A DNA stretch of 29,029 nucleotides. Origin: a virus. The position numbers and the translations under genes are program-made. The DNA lies in the IMG/VR virus record IMGVR_UViG_3300000115_000003, positions 1 to 29,029 of that record, one strand, 5' to 3'. This document shows, piece by piece, positions 23,293 to 29,007 of this stretch; positions within the stretch are counted from its first letter, which is position 1, and each line of letters starts with the position of its first letter. The notes below the pieces were generated by a model. The model searched no databases and had not been told where the DNA came from. It saw only the letters and a list, made by a program, of their open reading frames with translations.

Positions 23293-23869
23293 GATTATAT
23301 TAGATTTATGTGGAGGTACTGGTAGTTGGAGTACACCATATAAAGAAGCTGGGTATGATGTCAGGGTTATAACTTTACCTGATTATGATGTTTTAAAGTA
23401 CAAACCACCTAGAAATGTTTATGGGATTTTAGCTGCTCCACCTTGTGACCAATTTAGCTTTGCAAAAACAACTGGTAAACCAAGAGATTTAGAAAGTGCA
23501 TGGGCAATAGTAAGGGCATGTTTAGACATCATAGCTATGTGTAATCAAATAGAAACGCCATACGCTAAAACAACAACGCTAAAGTTTTGGGCGTTAGAAA
23601 ACCCACACGGATTACTAAAAAGATTCTTAGGTAAGCCATGCTATACTTTCAATCCGTATGATTTTGGGGATCATTACAAAAAGCAAACACATTTGTGGGG
23701 TTACTTCAACAACCCTAAAAAAAATCCTATACATTGTGACAATGTTAAATTTGATAGAATGAAGTCAAAAGATATTCATGGAGAGTATTTTGGTAAATAT
23801 AGTAGAGCAGTTCGTAGAGCAATAACTCCAAAGGGGTTTAGTCGTGCTTTTTATTTAGCAAACAAATAA
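23282..23869 (+). CDS. C5-cytosine methyltransferase-like protein B (ATT start or frameshift)
   Basis: The frame is open from 23279 and shows ILDLCGGTGSWS (motif I, residues 6-17), LAAPPCDQFSFA with Cys55 (motif IV) and ALENPHGLLKRFLG (motif VI), a full small methyltransferase of 195 residues. There is no ATG, GTG or TTG before ATG 23537, which would delete motifs I and IV. ATT 23282 has aggaga at 23267-23272 with 9-base spacing, so ATT initiation is likely; alternatively a +1 shift at the stop of gene A would fuse both. An annotation starting at 23537 would miss the catalytic half. Confidence 0.7.
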   Translation: MPNKIILDLCGGTGSWSTPYKEAGYDVRVITLPDYDVLKYKPPRNVYGILAAPPCDQFSFAKTTGKPRDLESAWAIVRACLDIIAMCNQIETPYAKTTTLKFWALENPHGLLKRFLGKPCYTFNPYDFGDHYKKQTHLWGYFNNPKKNPIHCDNVKFDRMKSKDIHGEYFGKYSRAVRRAITPKGFSRAFYLANK

Positions 23870-23876
23870 ACCCCTT

Positions 23877-23925
23877 AAAGGTGGGCTAATCTGGTACAGG
23901 TTAATTTTATCACCAGCCTTTTCTT
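23877..23925 (+). terminator. probable terminator after the modification genes
   Basis: AAAGG-TGG (23877-23884) can pair with CCA-g-CCTTT (23913-23921) with one bulged base, followed by a T-rich TTTTCTTTT. Just upstream a 10-bp perfect inverted repeat, AAGGGGTTTA 23831-23840 with TAAACCCCTT 23867-23876, straddles the methyltransferase stop. It lies between convergent operons, so it may work in both directions. Confidence 0.5.
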
Positions 23926-23964
23926 TTCCTGTCTTAGCCTCACCCTATCTTCAGCTTTCTTGGT

Positions 23965-24192
23965 TTAATCTTTAAATTTAAAAGGTTTTATAACTTTCTC
24001 ACTTGCAAACTTTTTTAAGTGATGGTCTAAGTTTTGTAGCAACTCATCTTCAACTTGATTAACCATTGAAATGTCATAATCATAGTTAATTTTATTAGCT
24101 AGATTGCCAATAAGTTTATGTTGGTGCTTTATTCTTTCAACCCTGTTTTTCATAAGTCTAATAAACCTTTCTCTTTTTGTTTCTTTAATCAT
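23965..24192 (-). CDS. small basic protein, last gene of the leftward operon
   Basis: A 75-residue helical protein, Lys/Arg-rich at the start (KETKRERFIRLMKNRVERIK). ATG 24192 is chosen because agggagg lies about 10 bases upstream; the TTG at 24216 would put the SD inside the gene. Its ATG overlaps the previous gene's TAA (ATGATTAA). No recognised family. It could bind nucleic acid. Confidence 0.55.
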   Translation of the reverse strand: MIKETKRERFIRLMKNRVERIKHQHKLIGNLANKINYDYDISMVNQVEDELLQNLDHHLKKFASEKVIKPFKFKD

Positions 24193-24343
24193 TTTTCTTG
24201 ACCTCCCTTTTTGCAAACATCATGCGTTTTTTTTGTTCTCTGTTCTCTTGTTGCATTTTAAAAAAACCAACTCCAGAATGCCTTAACTTTTTAGTAGGTT
24301 TGTTTTTGTTTGGTACTGTGTGAACTCTATATTCTTTTTTCAT
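24185..24343 (-). CDS. 52-residue highly basic protein
   Basis: The protein starts at 24343 with gaggagg upstream and ends at TAA 24187-24185. It has about 17 Lys/Arg in 52 residues (for example VPNKNKPTKKLRHSG and QKKRMMFAKREVKKND). Its ATG overlaps the upstream gene's stop (ATGA) and its stop overlaps the downstream start. It fills the only gap in the operon. The charge suggests RNA or DNA binding. Family unknown. Confidence 0.6.
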   Translation of the reverse strand: MKKEYRVHTVPNKNKPTKKLRHSGVGFFKMQQENREQKKRMMFAKREVKKND

Positions 24344-24525
24344 AATCCTTGTTCCTCCTCTAATAAATTTTCTATTTCAGCAGCTAAGTCTGTTCTGCCT
24401 TCTAGATACAATTTTTCTGAGTCGCCTAAATTAGCCATCTCTATTTGATTGATGCTAATCTCTTCTTGACAAACTTCTACAATTTGTTTCAGCTTGTCAC
24501 GCAACTTATACAATTCTCTTGCCAT
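24340..24525 (-). CDS. small acidic coiled-coil protein
   Basis: A 61-residue protein from ATG 24525, chosen because aaaggaggtcac lies upstream with good spacing; the longer frame to 24603 starts inside the neighbour. Helical throughout with Leu/Ile heptads (LYKLRDKLKQIVEV) and an acidic end. The stop overlaps the next ATG by 4 bp. Function unknown; possible partner of the basic proteins around it. Confidence 0.6.
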   Translation of the reverse strand: MARELYKLRDKLKQIVEVCQEEISINQIEMANLGDSEKLYLEGRTDLAAEIENLLEEEQGL

Positions 24526-24526
24526 G

Positions 24527-24817
24527 TTAGTGACCTCCTTTAGATTTTGTATTCTCTTTAACTTTGTAATTAATTTCGTTTGCTGCTTGCTCCATGAACT
24601 CAAAAAAGTTATCTTCCTTTAACTGCTCACGAATATGAGTAAGAGAAGTATGAGCCATCATAAACCAAAACAATGGAGTTGGAATATCTTTGTATGATGT
24701 GTTACCAAGCTCATGCAAACTAAATTGCATTGATTCAGTTATCTCAGTTTCTCTTGACATGATTTCTTTAAATTTTTCATGTATTTCTTCTTGTTCTTTT
24801 TGTGTAAGTTTTACCAT
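24527..24817 (-). CDS. helical protein of 96 residues, unknown
   Basis: SD aggagg lies about 9 bases before ATG 24817, and the start lies 7 bp inside the upstream gene. It is Glu/Lys-rich at both ends, with a central hydrophobic stretch PTPLFWFMMAHTSL (about residues 47-60) that is too short and interrupted for a confident membrane helix. The last codons contain the SD of the next gene. No recognised family. Confidence 0.6.
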   Translation of the reverse strand: MVKLTQKEQEEIHEKFKEIMSRETEITESMQFSLHELGNTSYKDIPTPLFWFMMAHTSLTHIREQLKEDNFFEFMEQAANEINYKVKENTKSKGGH

Positions 24818-25314
24818 ATTTCAAAACCTCCTGACACTTCTAAGAATTCTTGAAACTCTTGTAACATTAAAATCTCAAATGGATAACTATCTTGATAGTC
24901 TCTCATGTCAATAAGTTTATGCCAATGATGATTCTCTACCTCTGGATAATCTTTAGGAGCTGTATTATCGTGGTAACCTTTTAAAACAACTTTACTATGT
25001 AAAGCTTTTAGAAGCCCATCAACTGCATTGTTCCAAGATTTAGCAACAGCTACCTCTTCATCGTATTTGTCTTTATAAGCTTGTGCATGACCACTAGCAA
25101 TAAGTTCCCCTATTCTGTTAGCTAACTCAATAGAGTCTTCTCTATTCAGCCCTGCTCCATCATTGCCATGTCCAAGTCTTTGTGTTTCCTCATCAATAAT
25201 ATCACTACAATTAGCAACAAGGTATGTCCAAAAAGGCCGCCAAGTCCAGACTGACTGCCTATGATATTCTCCGTATTTGTTTGTTGGCTCTAAGCCGTAT
25301 ACATCCATACCCAT
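24811..25314 (-). CDS. conserved phage protein of the MGMDVYG family
   Basis: A 167-residue protein opening MGMDVYGLEP, then GEYHRQSVWTWRPFW (residues 14-29), GHGNDGAGL (near 48-56) and a C-terminal ending SGGFEIW. I recognise these blocks from a family found widely in phages and prophages with no known function; conserved Trp, His and Gly residues suggest a ligand site. An aaggagg SD precedes ATG 25314. It is the largest gene of the leftward operon. Confidence 0.8.
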   Translation of the reverse strand: MGMDVYGLEPTNKYGEYHRQSVWTWRPFWTYLVANCSDIIDEETQRLGHGNDGAGLNREDSIELANRIGELIASGHAQAYKDKYDEEVAVAKSWNNAVDGLLKALHSKVVLKGYHDNTAPKDYPEVENHHWHKLIDMRDYQDSYPFEILMLQEFQEFLEVSGGFEIW

Positions 25315-25315
25315 A

Positions 25316-25645
25316 TTATTTGACCTCCTTGTCTAATTTTGATTTGTACAATAAACTGTCAGGATCAATATATCCCATCCCGTTATTTCTTTTACCCACA
25401 TTACCCTTGTAACCTTTCTTCTTGCCATCAACTCTAAGGAATGACCTCATAGTCCTAACATAGCAAATTTCTTCAAGACCAAGATATCCTGCAATCTGCT
25501 TTGCTTGTTTAAGAGTTGCAAATCTTTGTTCAGCAACAATTGCATTATTAGCATAAATAAGAATTGTCCTAACATCGTGATTCAAAACAACTTCTATTTT
25601 TTGACCTTGTGCTTTGTAATTAAAAACTTCTTCTAAACTAATCAT
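25316..25645 (-). CDS. small phage protein, unknown
   Basis: A 109-residue protein from ATG 25645, chosen for its gggagg SD; the longer frame to 25684 begins inside the upstream gene. The start overlaps the previous stop (TAATG). The first half is beta-like (KIEVVLNHDVRTILIYANNAI) and the second has a basic GKKKGYKGNVGKRNNG loop, which may bind nucleic acid. Family unknown. Possibly an AP2/homing-type DNA-binding fragment, but no clear motif. Confidence 0.6.
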   Translation of the reverse strand: MISLEEVFNYKAQGQKIEVVLNHDVRTILIYANNAIVAEQRFATLKQAKQIAGYLGLEEICYVRTMRSFLRVDGKKKGYKGNVGKRNNGMGYIDPDSLLYKSKLDKEVK

Positions 25646-25908
25646 TACAATGTACCTCCCTCTGATTTTTCTGCATCCCACCAATCTTCAAAATCTCTGG
25701 TTAATGCTCTAGCACATTCACTAGGACTAGCTTCATCAGCGTATCCCAAAACATCGTTATCGCTAGGAGTGGCTGTATCAAATATAACCCTAAGAACTAC
25801 CTCAGATTGATATTTGCCTTCATGGCTATTGCCGTTAGCAATATAACAAGCATCATCTAATGCTTCCATAAAACTTTCTAGCCATACTGTATTTGCTTCG
25901 TGTGACAT
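25645..25908 (-). CDS. first gene of the leftward operon, acidic protein
   Basis: An 87-residue acidic protein from ATG 25908, with ggaggtc 7 bases upstream; the longer frame to 25947 would begin before the transcript. It contains DDACYIANGNSHEGKYQS and EDWWDAEKSEGG. No recognised family. First product of the strong leftward promoter at 25946-25974, so it may act early. Confidence 0.6.
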   Translation of the reverse strand: MSHEANTVWLESFMEALDDACYIANGNSHEGKYQSEVVLRVIFDTATPSDNDVLGYADEASPSECARALTRDFEDWWDAEKSEGGTL

Positions 25909-25945
25909 AATTTGACCTCCTATTAGTAAAAATATGTATACATTC

Positions 25946-25974
25946 ATTATGGCATCTTTATATAATTATGTCAA
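25946..25974 (-). promoter_or_regulatory. strong leftward early promoter
   Basis: On the minus strand TTGACA (25974-25969), a 17-base spacer and CATAAT (25951-25946) with TGC before it. The -10 region ATGCCATAAT is identical over 10 bases to the early promoter at 6755. It drives the seven genes 25908 to 23965. The dyad of the first promoter is not present here. Confidence 0.8.
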
Positions 25975-26064
25975 CATATTTATTTACAAATATACATTTA
26001 TATTACAGGGATCATTTTAATCAACTATATAGCTATGTAAAGTATATATTAATTTATTTATTAG

Positions 26065-26092
26065 TTGACATTCTTAATCACTATGATATTAT
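26065..26092 (+). promoter_or_regulatory. promoter of a probable leaderless gene
   Basis: TTGACA (26065-26070), a 16-base spacer and TATTAT (26087-26092). Transcription would begin 6-8 bases on, at or next to the ATG at 26100, and no SD precedes that ATG beyond an agg at 26096. This suggests a leaderless message. Confidence 0.6.
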
Positions 26093-26099
26093 ATTAGGT

Positions 26100-26693
26100 A
26101 TGAAAAATATTAAAGACACAACACACACAGGCAGATTACAGAGAACTCTGTATTTTGCATACGGCATGAACACTAACCATGATGAGATGGCTAGTAGATG
26201 TCATGACAGCTTGTTCTTAGGAGCAGCTAGGCTAGACAATCATAAACTTACGTTTCAAGGTGTAGCCGATTTTACAGAGCAAAAAGGCTTTGCTTTACAT
26301 GGAGCTTTATGGCTCATCTCACAGAGGGATGAGAAGGCTTTAGATAGCTTAGAAGGCTATCCTCATTTGTATGGCAAAAAAACTGTATCTGTACATTGGC
26401 AGAACTCTATGGTTAACGTAATGATATATCAGATGCAGGTACGAGATAATTATTCTTCACCATCTGCATATTATGAGCAATGTCTCATGACTGGTTATCT
26501 ACAATCAGGAATCAATCAAAAGCAAATTCAGAAGGCTAAGGCTTTCTCTATAGCCAATGGTAAACCCGTTGTAACAAAAGTTATGAAAAGGTACTATGAA
26601 ACTAATCTAGAATCAGAGTACAATGACACCGATGAGCTGGATTTTGATGAGCCTGTTTACATACCGACACAGGTAAGGATGGGATGGAAATAA
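26100..26693 (+). CDS. gamma-glutamylcyclotransferase-like (GGCT/AIG2 fold) protein
   Basis: A 197-residue protein from ATG 26100; the frame continues upstream to 25968, but that part crosses the promoter and is AT-rich filler. It opens with the fold signature LYFAYGMNTN (residues 17-26, the substrate loop of GGCT enzymes) and has LDSLEGYP with a candidate catalytic Glu85, as GGCT proteins do. Family members cleave gamma-glutamyl peptides to 5-oxoproline, or act on gamma-glutamylamines; some are only binding proteins. In this phage it may draw on host glutathione, or trim a gamma-glutamyl modification. It overlaps the next gene by one base. Confidence 0.78.
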   Translation: MKNIKDTTHTGRLQRTLYFAYGMNTNHDEMASRCHDSLFLGAARLDNHKLTFQGVADFTEQKGFALHGALWLISQRDEKALDSLEGYPHLYGKKTVSVHWQNSMVNVMIYQMQVRDNYSSPSAYYEQCLMTGYLQSGINQKQIQKAKAFSIANGKPVVTKVMKRYYETNLESEYNDTDELDFDEPVYIPTQVRMGWK

Positions 26694-26977
26694 TGAGCAC
26701 ACCAGATAAATGGGGTTGGTACAAAGAGCTACACAAAATGATGGCAATTAAGATACATACAAAATGTTTCGATGGTACAAAAACATATAAAGTTGGATGG
26801 GGTAAATGTAGTGGTTGGTATTTGAATGATATCATAACTGCTTTTACAACAATGTTCTGGAAAGCTCCAATTTGGGGTTTGTATTTTTGGGTAATGTGTT
26901 ATTGGTTTGTATTAAAATATTTTCTTTTAGTTTGTGGCTTACAAATAGGAAAGAGTGCAACGGGTGGGGACAATTAA
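26693..26977 (+). CDS. two-helix membrane protein, unknown
   Basis: A 94-residue protein, ATG 26693 sharing a base with the upstream TAA; starting at 26684 instead would add three residues. The N-terminal 45 residues are soluble, Trp- and Lys-rich (KWGWYKELHKMM, YKVGWGKCSGWYL). The rest has two hydrophobic stretches (about 47-58 and 62-84, WGLYFWVMCYWFVLKYFLLV). No recognised family. It may be a membrane protein acting at the cell envelope. Confidence 0.6.
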   Translation: MSTPDKWGWYKELHKMMAIKIHTKCFDGTKTYKVGWGKCSGWYLNDIITAFTTMFWKAPIWGLYFWVMCYWFVLKYFLLVCGLQIGKSATGGDN

Positions 26978-27128
26978 TTTCTTAATCAAAGTATTAAAAA
27001 CAATTCTTTACATCCTTCTTGCAACATTAATATTCGTGTATGGATTTACAAAAGGAACGTGGATTTTTATAACACAGTATTTACAATATGTTTGGCGTAC
27101 AATAATAAGCAATAACAAAAAGCAATAA
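26964..27128 (+). CDS. 54-residue membrane protein
   Basis: The gene starts at GTG 26964 inside the 3' end of the gene before it. aggaaagag lies about 8 bases upstream. A hydrophobic helix, residues 6-28 (ILYILLATLIFVYGF), is followed by a basic/aromatic C-terminus. The last codons run into the CAATAACAAAAA repeats. Short, so moderate confidence. Confidence 0.45.
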   Translation: MGTINFLIKVLKTILYILLATLIFVYGFTKGTWIFITQYLQYVWRTIISNNKKQ

Positions 27129-27157
27129 CAAAAACAATAACAAAAACAATAACAAAA
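27110..27157. repeat. tandem 12-bp CAATAACAAAAA repeats
   Basis: Four copies of CAATAACAAAAA, at 27110-27121, 27123-27134, 27135-27146 and 27147-27157 (the last is 11 bases). The stretch is very A-rich on one strand, suited to duplex opening. It overlaps the end of the 26964 gene. It may be part of an origin together with the repeats at 28539-28665. Confidence 0.75.
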
Positions 27158-27464
27158 TTTCACAGATCCAGTGCAGCAGCCAACACGCTTCCAACTATTT
27201 CAAACCTAAACTATCTAAATCATTACCTTTTTTTAAATTACAGAGATATCTGTAAAGTACACTACATAGACTAACCCCCTAGTGTACACCTAACTAAAGT
27301 ATTAACAGACCTCTGTGGCCGCGGGAGCAGACTGTTTTTTTTTGTAAGTATGTATAATCATTAGCTTTTTTAGAATTATTAAAGTACATACGGATCACGG
27401 ATCTCAGCAAAACTTTGGTCATATTCAGCCTCGTAACCAGTCGCAACTTTTTTTTATAAATTGC
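27158..27464. other. non-coding stretch with AAAGTA boxes
   Basis: No gene found. It contains TAAAGTA boxes at 27253, 27295 and 27380, a GGATCACGGATC direct repeat near 27391 and AT-rich runs. It appears to be a left arm of the repeat locus that continues after 27750. Confidence 0.5.
27311..27343 (+). terminator. possible terminator of the rightward membrane-gene operon
   Basis: A local GC-rich block, ctctgtggccgcgggagcag, lies just before nine consecutive T at 27335-27343. Only a weak stem (TCTG with CAGA) closes it, so stem strength is doubtful, but the T tract and position after three rightward genes fit. Confidence 0.4.
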
Positions 27465-27494
27465 TTGACATATATATATAATTAATGTTATATT
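27465..27494 (+). promoter_or_regulatory. promoter of the 75-residue protein
   Basis: TTGACA at 27465-27470 and TATATT at 27489-27494 with an 18-base spacer. The ATG at 27522 follows with ggagg at 27508-27512. A third TTGACA promoter in this window. Confidence 0.6.
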
Positions 27495-27521
27495 TAAAAG
27501 GTAACATGGAGGTTATAAATT

Positions 27522-27749
27522 ATGAATAAAGAAACAAGGAAATTTTTACAAGACCACCCAGAGATTAAGGATATGGCTAGTTTGTTCACTGACAACCTAA
27601 CAGCCCTTGATATCTACAAAGCAGAAAGCTATTTAGAGCGTATAATACCAAAGATGGTACATGAGCATGACAAACACTTTACAATATTTTTGATGCTTAG
27701 AACGTACCTAGAAGAGCTTGAAAACAAAACAATGAAGATGGGTTACTAA
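27522..27749 (+). CDS. small helical protein in the repeat locus
   Basis: A 75-residue, all-helical soluble protein by eye (FLQDHPEIKDMASLF, LTALDIYKAESYLERII, FTIFLMLRTYLEELEN), with its own promoter and SD. It is the only gene inside the repeat region, so an origin- or partition-related DNA-binding role is possible but has no motif support. It is followed by a very stable stem-loop. Confidence 0.6.
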   Translation: MNKETRKFLQDHPEIKDMASLFTDNLTALDIYKAESYLERIIPKMVHEHDKHFTIFLMLRTYLEELENKTMKMGY

Positions 27750-27767
27750 CTCCACTTAGTAATCTTA

Positions 27768-27822
27768 GGGTGGTTGAGAGCCCTCACAGGTTTTACTCAC
27801 CTTTTATGTCTCTCAGCTACCC
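27768..27822 (+). ncRNA. stable 13-bp stem-loop downstream of the small gene
   Basis: 27768-27780 (GGGTGGTTGAGAG) pairs with 27810-27822 (CTCTCAGCTACCC) without interruption, two of the 13 pairs being G-U, around a 29-base loop. No T tract follows, so it is not a normal terminator. It may protect the 3' end of the transcript or be a small RNA. Confidence 0.45.
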
Positions 27823-28184
27823 ACCTAAAAAACTGCACTAAACCAAAGTACAATTATCCCCCCAAAAAACTGCCCACACCTTTATCTAAACTAGAGTATA
27901 TATAACCAACATATCACATCGAAGGAAACGAAGAAGATAAGTCTACCGTGTAGATCAGGGAAACACAGCAAAGTATTATAGCTATGAGCCCCATAAGTTT
28001 ACAAATCGCCCAAAATGGTAAATAAGCGTATATAGAAACAAATCAATACACCTCACAAAACCCCTATAAACAAAGGCTATTAAATATGTCTACTTACAAA
28101 CTGTACAGGGAGAGTACAATAACCCTCATATATGTATATGCCAACCCCTTTCTCCCCCCATTCATCTGATAACAATAAAGACAA
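27823..28184. other. non-coding stretch, few features
   Basis: No convincing gene. It holds AAAGTA boxes near 27845 and 27970, a TCTAC/GTAGA mini-hairpin at 27942-27954 and C-tracts. A 27-codon frame at 28087 has no SD. Confidence 0.5.
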
Positions 28185-28433
28185 TAAAGTACAAAAGCTT
28201 TCGAACCAACCCTCATGACCTTACTGTTCTACTAAGTAAAGTACTAAAGGCTGCCTGATCTGAGGAGAGGGATATGCTTTCGCTCCATCCATTTTTAAAG
28301 TACTATTCCCCCTTTTTTTTCTTACGAAGTATTTTTGTGCTTTTAGTACTCTAAGCTTAAAGTACTATAGACCACTTTTTCAGATCATATGGTTTTACCC
28401 CCTCATAGTTCTCGTAACTAAAGTACTAAAGGG
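28185..28433. repeat. TAAAGTACTA boxes at about 60-bp spacing
   Basis: TAAAGTAC occurs at 28185, then TAAAGTACTA at 28237, 28296, 28358 and 28419, that is 52, 59, 62 and 61 bases apart. A reverse copy (TTTTAGTACTCTAAG) lies at 28341. Related boxes occur at 27253, 27295, 27380, 27845 and 27970. The core AGTACT is palindromic. The intervening sequence is not conserved, so these look like binding sites rather than a CRISPR array. Confidence 0.7.
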
Positions 28434-28538
28434 TTTAAGGGTGATGGTGGAGTGTAATGATTACGCATACTTACGCAGTTTTTTCTACTGGTAAACTCTC
28501 AAGGTTTTCTGATCTGCTGTCGCATTCAGGGCTGGGAA

Positions 28539-28665
28539 ACAATACAATAGGATTGTACAATAATGCGAAGCAGCAACAATAGTTTTGAACAATAACGCTG
28601 AACAATATAATTGGACAATAATATGAGACAATTTATCTAGACAATAATCTAGACAATACAATAGG
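28539..28665. repeat. iteron-like ACAATA array, 13-bp period
   Basis: ACAATA (one copy ACAATT) occurs at 28539, 28544, 28557, 28576, 28589, 28602, 28615, 28628, 28641, 28653 and 28658; five successive intervals from 28576 to 28641 are exactly 13. A 13-base string, ACAATACAATAGG, lies at both ends (28539 and 28653). A 10-bp palindrome ATTGTACAAT is at 28552. This resembles iterons of replication origins or a partition site. Confidence 0.75.
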
Positions 28666-28680
28666 GATCACTTTTTACAT

Positions 28681-28714
28681 AAAAAAAAGCCCAATCAAGA
28701 TATCTCAATTGGGC
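28681..28714 (-). terminator. rho-independent terminator of the leftward right-end gene
   Basis: On the minus strand, GCCCAAT (28714-28708) pairs with ATTGGGC (28695-28689) around a 12-base loop and is followed by eight T (28688-28681). It ends leftward transcription from 28804-29007 before the repeat array. Confidence 0.85.
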
Positions 28715-28803
28715 CGCAAAGTTAAGGCGTAGGATCCTAGAGGTGTATTAACTGACAGCTATACACATTAGAATTAAATAAAAGATAAACATTAATTGAA
28801 AAA

Positions 28804-29007
28804 CTATGGATGACATTTTTCTACCTCTATATCTTGAACTCTATCTATTTTAGATTCCTCTAAAAAATTAGCTTTGATTTGATTATCTAATTCTTTAGAT
28901 TGATAAAGTTTATTATATTTTTCCTTAACTTCGCTTATATCCTTTGCATCTATTATTAACTTCTCGGTGTAAGTTTCATAATATCTATAAGTTATTACAT
29001 ATTTCAT
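28804..29007 (-). CDS. small protein, unknown, leftward
   Basis: A 67-residue protein with gggag before ATG 29007. It has a beta-like start (MKYVITYRYYETYTEKLIID) then a charged helix. This is the layout of small phage proteins with one beta hairpin and a helix. Family unknown. It ends 90 bases before the terminator. The promoter would lie beyond 29007, partly outside the window. Confidence 0.6.
   Translation of the reverse strand: MKYVITYRYYETYTEKLIIDAKDISEVKEKYNKLYQSKELDNQIKANFLEESKIDRVQDIEVEKCHP

Noticed and set aside
25968-26099. N-terminal extension of the GGCT-like protein from 25968
   Set aside because: This part crosses a promoter (TTGACA 26065, TATTAT 26087) and encodes unstructured Tyr/Ile-rich residues not seen in GGCT proteins.
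28087-28170. 27-codon frame in the repeat locus
   Set aside because: No SD, low complexity, no family; likely chance.
28201-28225. tRNA-like GGTTCGAA on the minus strand
   Set aside because: No acceptor stem, D-arm or anticodon arm can be drawn around it.
28185-28433. Evenly spaced repeats as a CRISPR array
   Set aside because: The repeat core is only about 10 bases, spacers vary in length around 50 bases and no leader or cas gene is present. Binding sites are a better reading.
28671-28740. Terminator at 28681-28714 read as rightward
   Set aside because: The poly-A precedes the stem on the plus strand, so a T tract follows only on the minus strand.
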